Assembly: GCA_026645935.1 (NCBI GenBank)
Contig: JAPKMP010000006.1
Span: 62,001 to 126,000 of the forward strand
DNA: 64,000 bases
DNA from: Candidatus Villigracilaceae bacterium
GTDB lineage: Bacteria; Chloroflexota; Anaerolineae; Anaerolineales; Villigracilaceae
Direction of reading: 5' to 3'
The notes below the pieces were generated by a model, which saw only the letters and a list, made by a program, of their open reading frames with translations, was not told where the DNA came from and made no database searches. Positions 7,870 to 15,881 of this stretch are shown piece after piece (the first letter of the stretch is position 1; each line of letters begins with the position of its first letter). A program made the position numbers and the translations under genes.

Positions 7870-8472
7870 CTAGCGTTTTGAAAAACCAACGAGGTGGCTG
7901 ATTGTTGACCAAACAGCATATACAGCGAGACCGATTGAGATCAGGATGAATGACCAGATTGCGAAAGGTCCGACAATCTGTTGGAGTGCGTAGAAATCAT
8001 TTCTTTCACCAGAGAAAAAAGCAATCGGTTCAAACACAAAGTCCATTGCGGGCCGGAGGCAGAGAAGCATGAAAATAAGACCAATCAAAAAGGGATTTCT
8101 GGAAGAACTTTTTCTAAAGGCAAATATCGCTACGATAAAACAGACCACATCCAGCAGGTATGGAAAGGCAGTCGTCGTTAGTTGTTGCCACCATTGATCA
8201 ATTCCGCTTGGCGTGATCCGTGCACCAGCGAATTCGCCCAACCAAAACCTTGGAATGAGTTTGTACTCTATAACTTTACCTCCAACCAGATAAGCGCCAG
8301 CGGCATGACTCAATTCATGCAAGGGTGCATAAGTGAAATACCAAAGGATTGGGAGGATCACGAGAGGCGGAATAACCTTGTACAAGGGCCAGTTTCCTTT
8401 GATGTATAGGACAAGTAAAGGCATGACGAGGAAAAGTAGGATTTCGCACGTGTATAGCAGATAGTTTTGCAT
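7870..8472 (-). CDS. Membrane protein with HExxH-like motif (putative M50-type metallopeptidase)
   Basis: This is a 200-aa integral membrane protein. HELSHAAGAYLVGG (HELSH at residues 52-56) sits at the end of a hydrophobic segment, as in site-2-protease-like and DUF3267-type proteins. The second zinc ligand region of bona fide M50 peptidases is not obvious, so peptidase activity is only suggested. The frame is open upstream to 8586, but that part overlaps another gene. ATG 8472 has GAGGAGT seven bases upstream and is taken as the start. The neighbouring DUF4386-like gene ends about 40 bp upstream, so the two may form an operon. Confidence 0.65.
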   Translation of the reverse strand: MQNYLLYTCEILLFLVMPLLVLYIKGNWPLYKVIPPLVILPILWYFTYAPLHELSHAAGAYLVGGKVIEYKLIPRFWLGEFAGARITPSGIDQWWQQLTTTAFPYLLDVVCFIVAIFAFRKSSSRNPFLIGLIFMLLCLRPAMDFVFEPIAFFSGERNDFYALQQIVGPFAIWSFILISIGLAVYAVWSTISHLVGFSKR

Positions 8473-8509
8473 AGGTATTACTCCTCGTTTTGAATGAAAT
8501 GGATGAGTT

Positions 8510-9169
8510 TTATACCGCCGAGCCAGGACTCTTGCGCAGCATGACGATGCCGAGCCAGGCGAGCCAGACAATTTGCCCCAGCCCAAAGATGCCGGTGAAG
8601 TCGTTCAACGCAGGGATGATCGTGATGATGCCTACCGCGCCAACGAACAAGCCGAGAATGCTCTGCCCTTTGGGAAGTCCGCCGGATCGCAGTGCGACAA
8701 TGCTGACCAACAGTGTCCACACGCCGCCGAGGATTTCGCCGTTGGCATTACCCAGCCCATTTGCTACGGCTTCGATTCCCTGAAAGGTCAACACAGCCTG
8801 GGCAGGGTCTTTGGCATGGAGAGCTACAACGGTGGCAAGTCCGGCATTCGCGACCATGCCGCTGGCAATGAGTGAACCAGCCCAGATGATCCCGATCGCG
8901 GTTCCCACTTGTATGAGCGGTGACGCGCCGGATTTCATGCGGTCATACAGAGCTAGCGACAAGACGACCAACGCAAAGCCAAAGAACACATACATAAGCA
9001 GGTTGGTCGAAAAGATGATTGTTTGTTTTTCGACGTTCAGTGCGAGCTTTTGAGCCGGGTCGGTGATGCTGATGTAGTCCAGCACGACGAGGAAGATGAC
9101 GATTCCGATCAGGTGACTGATCGCCATGTACAGCGCGGCGATGCCGCCAGATTTTTGCAGGGTTTTCAT
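8510..9169 (-). CDS. Multi-TM membrane protein, DUF4386-like
   Basis: This is a 219-aa membrane protein with about six helices, paralogous along its whole length to the gene at 4591-5268. Shared marks are MKxLQKxGGIAAL at the start, LSLALYDxxKxGA in the middle and WLAWLGIVMLR at the end. No active-site signature is seen. Function unknown. It is followed, with a gap of about 40 bp, by the putative membrane metallopeptidase. A GGAGATAAAC ribosome-binding site precedes the start. Confidence 0.65.
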   Translation of the reverse strand: MKTLQKSGGIAALYMAISHLIGIVIFLVVLDYISITDPAQKLALNVEKQTIIFSTNLLMYVFFGFALVVLSLALYDRMKSGASPLIQVGTAIGIIWAGSLIASGMVANAGLATVVALHAKDPAQAVLTFQGIEAVANGLGNANGEILGGVWTLLVSIVALRSGGLPKGQSILGLFVGAVGIITIIPALNDFTGIFGLGQIVWLAWLGIVMLRKSPGSAV

Positions 9170-9192
9170 GTTTATCTCCTTTTTTTATCTCC

Positions 9193-9230
9193 GTCATTGC
9201 TTCGTGGCGCGAGGCGCCACTCGCAATGAC
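9193..9230. repeat. REP-like palindromic element
   Basis: GTCATTGC and GCAATGAC form the outer arms, GGCGC and GCGCC the inner arms around GAG, making a cloverleaf-like inverted repeat between two genes. GTCATTGC-bordered intergenic palindromes are a common repeat style in Chloroflexota genomes (recalled, not searched). It may also act as a terminator for the DUF6326 gene region or as a REP site. Confidence 0.65.
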
Positions 9231-9241
9231 GACTGGATAGG

Positions 9242-9883
9242 TTAGGCTTCAATGTTTCGCCACGTCCACGCGAACCCGATAATTAGCAATAGACACAGGG
9301 TTTCGACACTGGCGATGAAGATGTAGTGAGGATAGGACGACATTCCGCCCCAGATATAGGCAATAGTGATGATGCCCACGACGATATTCGCCCAGCGATT
9401 GATGCTGTATTTCAGCACGCGGGACAGGATGATCATGGCAATGGCGAGATTCCCCATTACCGCGCCGAACAACATCAGTTGGGGAATGGATGCGCCAGTG
9501 CTGGCTGAGAATTTCGCCAATTCATCTGTCGCGCCGGGGATGAAGAGCGAGAGGATGTCCGCTTTCAGCATGTTGATCATGACAATGACCCACAGGGTCG
9601 AGAGCAGGACTTTCGTATCGAACTTTTTGATGGAATTCATTTTTGTTTCTCCTTGTTTTGATCGAACTTGATTTACCGAGACCAATGGCATCCCGAGGTC
9701 GCGAACTTTTTTGAGGATTCCATGCAGGGCTGACTGATCCGCTACAGGTCCAGAAAGAAGCGTGTTGCCATCCTCTTCCAGCGTGATGGTCAGTCCTTCG
9801 AATCGATCCCCCCAGTGAGAGTCAAGGTATCCCTTGAGGCGGATCTCGTACTGCGGAACGGTCGGGGTCGGCTTATCGGTCAT
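9242..9883 (-). CDS. Apparent fusion: small soluble domain + DUF6326-like membrane protein
   Basis: The frame encodes 213 residues. Residues 1-~72 (MTDKPTPTVPQYEIRLKGYL...) form a soluble domain of a type usually found as a short stand-alone protein. From residue 82 (ATG 9640) the product is a DUF6326-like four-helix membrane protein (MNSIKKFDTKVLLSTLWVIV...). That internal ATG has its own AAGGAG box 8-9 nt upstream. No stop codon separates the parts, so either they are fused or the stop of the first gene was lost through a small indel while internal initiation persists. The frame is open upstream to 10087, but that stretch overlaps the next gene's 3' end; ATG 9883 has AAGG upstream and fits the domain start. 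Confidence 0.6.
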   Translation of the reverse strand: MTDKPTPTVPQYEIRLKGYLDSHWGDRFEGLTITLEEDGNTLLSGPVADQSALHGILKKVRDLGMPLVSVNQVRSKQGETKMNSIKKFDTKVLLSTLWVIVMINMLKADILSLFIPGATDELAKFSASTGASIPQLMLFGAVMGNLAIAMIILSRVLKYSINRWANIVVGIITIAYIWGGMSSYPHYIFIASVETLCLLLIIGFAWTWRNIEA

Positions 9884-10028
9884 TTGTTGCCTTGTGTTTG
9901 ATCTGCCCAAAGATACTTTGGGATGTGGTGAGACGTCATCACCACATGATGTGATTGAGATGGTGATTGCAGGAAACAAAAAACTCCAGCGGGTGAGGCT
10001 GGAGTTGGGTTGGGGGAGTTTCAGAGGT

Positions 10029-12761
10029 CTAGAATATTTCGAGTTCTTCGGCGCGGCGGACGGCTGCCCGGCGATTATTGACCCCAAGTTTGTTGAAAAT
10101 GCTTTTGGTGTGGGTGCGTAAGGTGTTGAGAGACACGATCAATCGTTCGGCGATCTCGGGTCCGCTCAATTCGCTGCGGAGCAGTTTGAGCACTTCCTTT
10201 TCGCGTTCGCTCAGAGGCTCTGCCATTTTCGATTTACGATTTACAATTTTGGATTGGGTGATGGCTTCCTGCGATTCGGGGAAAGTAGCAAGGAGTTTAT
10301 TTACAAATCCAAGCAGCTCAGGGTATTCTCGTTTTTCATTTGTCAGCTTGAAATCTGAAATCAACACTCTCATGGCTTCGCCTTCATCCACAAAGATGCG
10401 CGCGTAACCTTCTGGTCCTGCCAGAGATAGGGCGCGTTCAAGCGGGGCAAGGGCACACAGTTGATCGCCCTGGGCTTGATAAGCGAGCGCTTGCAGGATC
10501 AGGATTTCGATCACGCTTCCGTTCCGTCCCCCGGCCTCAGCGGCTTGCAGGAGGCGTTCCAGCAATCCCAATGCCGCGCGAAGATCGTCTTCCACCTGGT
10601 CGGCTTTGTAACGTGCAATAAGCGCCCGAGCCAGCGTGAGATGTTCGAACTCGCGTATGAAGCTCAACTCATCCTCTGGGGATAGTTTCTGTTCGCGCAC
10701 CCAGGAAAAAGCTTCGATCAATCGCCCCTGCCTGATCCATATCCGCGCTTTCAAGGCCGCAATCGGAGGATCGGGTAGCGGATTCTGGACATATTGCCGC
10801 TCCGCCTCTTCCAAACAAGCAAGGGCTTGTGTCAGATCGCCTTGCGAGGCTTTCAGGCGCGACTGCGCAGTACATAACCGCTGGGGCCAGCCGGTTGTCG
10901 CGCCTATTTCACCCATTTGCTGAGCTGTCAACAAAGATTGTTCCGCGGCTTCCAGGTCGTTTTGCTCACAGAGCAGTTCACTAAGACCTCGGTGCAGATC
11001 GGATACGCTAATAAAGAACGGCATACCGCGATTCGCAGCAAGTTGCAACGACTGCCGATAAGTGCTGACAGCCTCGCGAAGGTGGCCTTGGGCCAGTTTG
11101 ATGTTTGCCAGGACAAATGTTATGCCAATGGCGCTGGCGAGGTCGTTGACCTGCCACATCATCGCCTGAAACTTGAGGAGATCCCGTTCTGCCTCCTGCA
11201 AATCGCCGCTGGCGTATTCTGCCAGCGCCAGCAATGCAGTGGCTTGAGTGTGATAAGGTGTGGTTACATCAGGAGCGAGAGCCAGTGTTTGACGGGCATG
11301 CATTTTTGTGCTGGGGATATCGCCCAAAGCCAAAGCGCGATAGGTACGGGCGGCAGAGATCGAAGCGGGCAATGACCGAAATTCTTTTTCGTCCGCCACG
11401 ATTATTCCGGATGATGAATTCTCTGCGGATTCCAGCCAGCGTTCGGCATCCAGAAGACGGGACTCGCTCGCCTCTAATTCGCCGGTTCCTAACAGCGCCC
11501 AGGCATAACCAACGCTCATCACCGGATGGGCGTGGACGATTTCATCGGGCAAAGACCTCACCCACTTGAGCCAGGCGTCATATTGGTACGTGCTATCTTT
11601 CTCCCGCCAGATCCGTTCTATTAAGCCTGCCGCGCGTTCCAAATCATTGGCAGCCAGGGCATGCGGAATGGCATTGTCGGTCAGGTCATTCTGCTCGAAC
11701 CAAATGCTTGCCCGCCGATGCAGCGTGGACACCTGATCGGGCTGCTCTTGTCGCAAATAGGATTGCAGGACCTCCGCAAAAAGGTGATGATAGCGATACC
11801 ATTGGCGTTTGTCATCCAACGGAACGAGGAAAAGGTTGCTGTATTCCAGCGCGGAAAGCATGTCTTTGCCATCTTCCCGTTCTGTGATGGCATTACACAA
11901 CGGCGCGCAAAACCGCTCGAGAATCGCAGTTTGTAACAGGAAGTTACGAGCCGATTCGGGTTGGCGCTGAAGCACTTCTTCCGCCAGGTAATCCAACACG
12001 AAACGATTGCTGCCGGTAAAGGCGCGGATGAAGTTGGCGATATCCTCCCGCCCCTGCATGGAGAGCGCCGCCAATTGCAGACCAGCAATCCAACCTTCGG
12101 TGCGGGTTTCCAATGCGGCTACATCCCCATTGGAGAGGTTCAACCCCATCATCCGGTTCAGGAACTCAGCCGCTTCGGCAGGGGTAAACCGCAAGTCGGC
12201 TGCGCGCAACTCTGTAAGTTGACCCCGCACACGCAACCGCGCAAGCGGCAAGGACGGGTCCTCGCGCGTGGCGATGACCAGATGCATCTGCGGCGGCTGG
12301 TGCTCGATGAGGAACGCCAGCGCTTGATCAACTCCTTGAGAATCGATTGAGTGATAATCGTCAAGGACGAGCAGGAAATTTTCTGGGGTGGTTGAAATCT
12401 CGTTGAGCAGGGTGGTCAAAATGACTTCGATCTGCAACGGCTGGGGGGAGTGAAGCGCAGCCAACAGGCCCTCTCCAATTCCCGCCTTGATATTTTGTAA
12501 CGCCGCTATCAGGTACGAGATGAAACGCGCCGGGTCGTTATCCCCTTCGTCCAGCGAGAGCCACGCAACCGGGAGTCCGCTTTGGGCGACCCAGTCACTG
12601 ACGAGGGTGGTCTTGCCAAACCCGGCGGAGGCGGAGATGAGGGTCAACTTGTGACCTGAACGGAGACCTTTGTTTAGTTGCTCGATCAGGCGCGGACGGG
12701 GAACAGTGTCGGGCCGGGGTGGGGAGATGTATAACTTCGTTGCCAGGATCGGTGCGGGCAT
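10029..12761 (-). CDS. MalT-like LuxR family transcriptional regulator (STAND ATPase)
   Basis: This is a large signal-transduction ATPase regulator of about 910 aa. The N-terminus MPAPILATKLYISPPRP is typical of MalT-like proteins. Next come the Walker A SASAGFGKTTL (about residues 43-53), the sensor-like LLVLDDYHSID region, a long TPR-type helical repeat region, and a C-terminal LuxR HTH (LSEREKEVLKLL to the end). Such proteins oligomerise with ATP and a ligand to activate promoters. The frame is open to 12812, but ATG 12761 follows a TATAAT box by 6 nt and is preferred. A truncated paralogue lies at 32720-32917. It is monocistronic, and its target is unknown. Confidence 0.9.
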   Translation of the reverse strand: MPAPILATKLYISPPRPDTVPRPRLIEQLNKGLRSGHKLTLISASAGFGKTTLVSDWVAQSGLPVAWLSLDEGDNDPARFISYLIAALQNIKAGIGEGLLAALHSPQPLQIEVILTTLLNEISTTPENFLLVLDDYHSIDSQGVDQALAFLIEHQPPQMHLVIATREDPSLPLARLRVRGQLTELRAADLRFTPAEAAEFLNRMMGLNLSNGDVAALETRTEGWIAGLQLAALSMQGREDIANFIRAFTGSNRFVLDYLAEEVLQRQPESARNFLLQTAILERFCAPLCNAITEREDGKDMLSALEYSNLFLVPLDDKRQWYRYHHLFAEVLQSYLRQEQPDQVSTLHRRASIWFEQNDLTDNAIPHALAANDLERAAGLIERIWREKDSTYQYDAWLKWVRSLPDEIVHAHPVMSVGYAWALLGTGELEASESRLLDAERWLESAENSSSGIIVADEKEFRSLPASISAARTYRALALGDIPSTKMHARQTLALAPDVTTPYHTQATALLALAEYASGDLQEAERDLLKFQAMMWQVNDLASAIGITFVLANIKLAQGHLREAVSTYRQSLQLAANRGMPFFISVSDLHRGLSELLCEQNDLEAAEQSLLTAQQMGEIGATTGWPQRLCTAQSRLKASQGDLTQALACLEEAERQYVQNPLPDPPIAALKARIWIRQGRLIEAFSWVREQKLSPEDELSFIREFEHLTLARALIARYKADQVEDDLRAALGLLERLLQAAEAGGRNGSVIEILILQALAYQAQGDQLCALAPLERALSLAGPEGYARIFVDEGEAMRVLISDFKLTNEKREYPELLGFVNKLLATFPESQEAITQSKIVNRKSKMAEPLSEREKEVLKLLRSELSGPEIAERLIVSLNTLRTHTKSIFNKLGVNNRRAAVRRAEELEIF

Positions 12762-12773
12762 AGCTTGATTATA
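12762..12773 (-). promoter_or_regulatory. Leaderless -10 box of the MalT-like gene
   Basis: On the minus strand TATAAT (12768-12773) is separated from ATG 12761 by only CAAGCT, which places the transcription start at or next to the start codon. The same geometry, CATAAT-N6-GTG, is kept in the truncated copy at 32720-32929. Confidence 0.65.
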
Positions 12774-12828
12774 ATGCTGCAACCTCCACCTTCCGTTTTG
12801 CGATGATGCCACAGTGATAATAACATTT

Positions 12829-13008
12829 CCTTTTTAAACCCTTGTTTTACATAACGATATGCCTCGACGATTTGTCGAAGGGGTATATCCAGTCAATGAC
12901 CGGTTTGAGTTTGCTGATTTCGGTCAGGTCTTTGAACAGTAGCAGGTTTTCACGCTTCTGGCCGCCACTGACACATCGCAGCACGCTGAGTAAATGATTC
13001 CCCCATGA
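12829..13008 (-). pseudogene. Remnant of NAD(P)-dependent alcohol dehydrogenase C-terminus
   Basis: Reading the minus strand gives HLLSVLRCVSGGQ, then KRENLLLFKDLTEISKLKP and VIDWIYP. After a one-base shift it continues as PLRQIVEAYRYVKQGFKK. This is the C-terminal signature of MDR alcohol dehydrogenases of the quinone-oxidoreductase type, as in the intact gene at 6053-7054 (SFPMERAAEAHRYVEQG). The upstream two thirds of such a gene is missing and the frame is broken, so this is a decayed fragment. The rest of the 12774-13113 interval shows no gene. Confidence 0.7.
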
Positions 13009-13113
13009 GATGATGGCATGGCGGCATCATCCCGATATGAAAACAGCCACCGCCCGGGCGTTGCGAAATTGCATCACCTCCACGACGCGCATGACCGCGT
13101 TGCAGAGCTAACT

Positions 13114-13758
13114 CTACTTTCCCAGCAAATCATTCACCAAGTTGACCGCGCGACTGGCGTCGAGGGCGAAACCATCGGCTTCGATCTGTTGGGCATAGGT
13201 CTCAGTGACGGGTGCGCCGCCGACTATCACCTTGATATTCCTTCGCAAACCTGCAGCATCCAGTGCGTCAATGGTCGTTTTCATGGAGGGCATGGTGGTG
13301 GTTAACAATGCGGACATGCCGATCACGTCCGGCTTAAGTTCCATTGCCTTCTTCACAAATTCCTCAGCGGGGACGTCCACCCCAAGATCTATGATCTCGT
13401 AGCCTGCGCCTTCCAGCATCAGCCCGACCAGATTTTTCCCGATATCATGCAGGTCGCCTTTGACTGTGCCCATCACCACCCTGCCGCTCGATTTCTTCTC
13501 CGCCTGTTGTAAATGCGGTTTCAGGATTGCCATTCCGCTTTGCATGGCGCGCGCCGCGATCAACATCTCAGGCACGTAATATTCCCCCGCCTCAAAGCGA
13601 ACTCCCACTTCGCGCATTGCCGCGATCATGCCGTCGTTTAGGATGATGTTTGGGTCAAGCTCTGCATCCAACGCAGACTGCACGTTGGCTTTCACGCCTT
13701 CAAAATTTCCTTCTAACACCGCCTCGAATAAATTCTGTAAAACCTGTTCCATCTTCAT
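13114..13758 (-). CDS. Corrinoid (cobalamin-binding) protein for methyl transfer
   Basis: This is a 214-aa corrinoid protein of the MtaC/MtbC/MttC type. An N-terminal helical cap domain (residues 1-~90) is followed by the B12-binding Rossmann domain with DLHDIG at 102-107. His104 is the expected lower axial cobalt ligand. GVDVPAEEF, SALLTTTMPSM and VGGAPVT complete the signature. It carries a methyl group between a substrate-specific methyltransferase and an acceptor. It is the last gene of the long 25857-13114 operon. The likely partner is the URO-D-family methyltransferase, which is the first gene. No reductive activase (RamA-type) is encoded nearby. Confidence 0.9.
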   Translation of the reverse strand: MKMEQVLQNLFEAVLEGNFEGVKANVQSALDAELDPNIILNDGMIAAMREVGVRFEAGEYYVPEMLIAARAMQSGMAILKPHLQQAEKKSSGRVVMGTVKGDLHDIGKNLVGLMLEGAGYEIIDLGVDVPAEEFVKKAMELKPDVIGMSALLTTTMPSMKTTIDALDAAGLRRNIKVIVGGAPVTETYAQQIEADGFALDASRAVNLVNDLLGK

Positions 13759-13771
13759 TCTCCTTATCAGT

Positions 13772-15499
13772 TTAGTCCAATTCAGCCAGGACTGCCTTCA
13801 TGTATTTTTCGATTTCCGCGGCGGTGCCTAGGGACATGGCTTGACTGGCGATCTCCCGCGCTTTGTCGTCGGTCAATTTGCCAATCAGGTGTTTGGCTTC
13901 GGGGATGGCGCGCGGGTTCATGCTGAACTCGTCCAAGCCGAAGCCGAGCAGGATCGGGATGGCTTTGGTCATGCCCGCCAGTTCGCCGCACATGCCCACC
14001 CATTTCCCTTTGGCATGACCGGCTTCGATGGTCTGCCGGATGAGGCGCAGCACGGCGGGATGCAGCGGCTGGAACAGCGCAGCGACTTTCGCGTTGCCGC
14101 GGTCCACCGCCAGCGTATATTGCGTCAGGTCGTTGGTGCCGAGACTGAAAAAATCCGAGGCTTCGGCGAGCACATCCACCAGTACCGCGGCAGCGGGAGT
14201 CTCGACCATGATGCCCACGGGGATGTCCGCGGCAAATTCAACAGAGGCAGACTTGAGGTCCCGCTTGACCGCTTCAACTACATCGCGCGCGCGCCGTAGT
14301 TCGTCCAAATCCGAAACCATGGGGAACATGATGCGGGCGCGATGTCCTATGGCGGCGCGCAGAATGGCGCGGATCTGAGTCTTGAAAAGTTCCGGCTCAT
14401 CCAGGCTGATGCGGATGGCGCGCCAGCCTAGGAACGGATTCAACTCGTCGGGGAATGGCAGGTAGGAGGGCGGCTTGTCACCTCCTATATCCAGCGTGCG
14501 GACGATGACGGGGCGACCGGACATCACTTCAAAGATTTCGCGATAGATGCGGAATTGTTTTTCCTCGCTTGGAGGCTGGGTGTCTTCAAGGTAGAGAAAT
14601 TCCGTGCGGAGCAGACCGATACCCTCCGCGCCATATTCGATGGCATTAAGGGCGGAGGCGGTCTCTCCCACGTTCGCGGCAACTTCCACACGACGACCTT
14701 CCGCGGTGCGGGCATCTTTCAACGCGGCAGATTTGAGGATTTGCAACTGTGACTCGCGCTGCGCTTTGATCTGTTTGCAACGCGTGATTGTTTCCTGATT
14801 TGGCTCAAGGATCATTTCGCCCGAACGACCATCCATCACGATGAACGCGCCGTTGTAAACGTGATCGAGCAGGTTGATTCCCATGCCGACAATTGCGGGC
14901 AGACCCAGCGTGCGAGCCAGGATCGCGCTGTGGGAGGTGAGCCCGCCCTGGGCGGTGATAAAGCCGAGGGTCAATGAGGGATTGAGGCTGGCGGTGTCAG
15001 AGGGGGTGAGGTCCTCCGCCAGGATAATGGACGGTTCAGCAACTGCGCCCAGGGCTGTATCCGGCAACCCAAGCAGGATGCGCAGCACGCGGCGACCGAC
15101 GTCCTTCACGTCCAGAGCACGCGCCGCGAAAAGTTCGTCGTTGACGCTGGCGAGCAGGTCAGCGAGTTCGTCCGTGGCGTTGACCAATGCCTGCTCGGCG
15201 GTTTGACCGATCTCCACGAATTCACGGATTTTCCCCTCCAGTGCGGGATCGTAGAGCATCTCCTGGTGAGCCACGAAAATGGACGCTTCCTCTTTGCCTG
15301 CCCTTTTTTCGATGGAATCATACAAGCCCTGCAATTCGACGCGCGCGCGTTCACGCGCGGCATCGAAACGCGCCAACTCTTCCTCAGCACTTCCAGTGGC
15401 GCGGACCGGGACCGTCAATTCCGCCGGGATGTAACAAAAGACCGGACCGATGGCGATGCCGTCGCTGGCGGGGATGCCCTTGAAACTTTTTTCTGTCAT
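13772..15499 (-). CDS. ptsI: Phosphoenolpyruvate-protein phosphotransferase (PTS enzyme I)
   Basis: This is enzyme I of the PEP-dependent phosphotransferase system, 575 aa, the usual length. The N-terminal HPr-binding domain is followed by the phosphohistidine motif GGLTSHSAILARTLG (His190). The C-terminal PEP-binding TIM barrel carries LLRTEFLYL, RTLDIGGDKP, FFSLGTNDLTQY and the MCGELAG active-site Cys motif. It autophosphorylates from PEP and passes phosphate to HPr, the adjoining gene. Having ptsI and ptsH inside the same operon as the sugar-specific IIA, IIB and IIC genes makes this a self-contained PTS. Confidence 0.97.
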   Translation of the reverse strand: MTEKSFKGIPASDGIAIGPVFCYIPAELTVPVRATGSAEEELARFDAARERARVELQGLYDSIEKRAGKEEASIFVAHQEMLYDPALEGKIREFVEIGQTAEQALVNATDELADLLASVNDELFAARALDVKDVGRRVLRILLGLPDTALGAVAEPSIILAEDLTPSDTASLNPSLTLGFITAQGGLTSHSAILARTLGLPAIVGMGINLLDHVYNGAFIVMDGRSGEMILEPNQETITRCKQIKAQRESQLQILKSAALKDARTAEGRRVEVAANVGETASALNAIEYGAEGIGLLRTEFLYLEDTQPPSEEKQFRIYREIFEVMSGRPVIVRTLDIGGDKPPSYLPFPDELNPFLGWRAIRISLDEPELFKTQIRAILRAAIGHRARIMFPMVSDLDELRRARDVVEAVKRDLKSASVEFAADIPVGIMVETPAAAVLVDVLAEASDFFSLGTNDLTQYTLAVDRGNAKVAALFQPLHPAVLRLIRQTIEAGHAKGKWVGMCGELAGMTKAIPILLGFGLDEFSMNPRAIPEAKHLIGKLTDDKAREIASQAMSLGTAAEIEKYMKAVLAELD

Positions 15500-15525
15500 A
15501 AATACTTTTGTCTCTTCACACGAAA

Positions 15526-15801
15526 TTAAGTCTCGCCGAAATTGCCTTCGATGAGGGATTTCAACGCCTCCAGCGCGGATTCTGCATTTGCGCCCTCGGT
15601 CTGGATGAGGATTTCATGGTCCTTCATGACGCCGAGTGTCAACACCATGATGATGCTTTTTGCGTCCACAAATTTGCCATTCGTCGTCAGGTTTCTCACC
15701 TTGATGGTGGAGGAAAATTTGGAGGCGGTTTGCACAAATAACGCGGCGGGACGCGCGTGCAAGCCCACTTTGTGCTTTACTTGTATTGTAGCTTCAGGCA
15801 T
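15526..15801 (-). CDS. ptsH: HPr family phosphocarrier protein
   Basis: This is a 91-aa HPr protein. The phosphorylatable His is in GLHARPAAL (His15). The regulatory serine region reads DAKSIIMVLTLG, with Ser49 at the place of Ser46 of Bacillus HPr, so regulation by an HPr kinase is possible, although no hprK is in the window. It receives phosphate from enzyme I, encoded 26 bp downstream, and donates to the operon's IIA protein. The 80-bp gap to the E2 gene contains no visible terminator. Confidence 0.96.
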   Translation of the reverse strand: MPEATIQVKHKVGLHARPAALFVQTASKFSSTIKVRNLTTNGKFVDAKSIIMVLTLGVMKDHEILIQTEGANAESALEALKSLIEGNFGET

Positions 15802-15881
15802 GGTAAATCTATGCTCCTCAAAGGAATGATTGCGTAAAAATCTCTATCCGCTAATCTCCGCGAATGTAAGAAAATGAGCAC

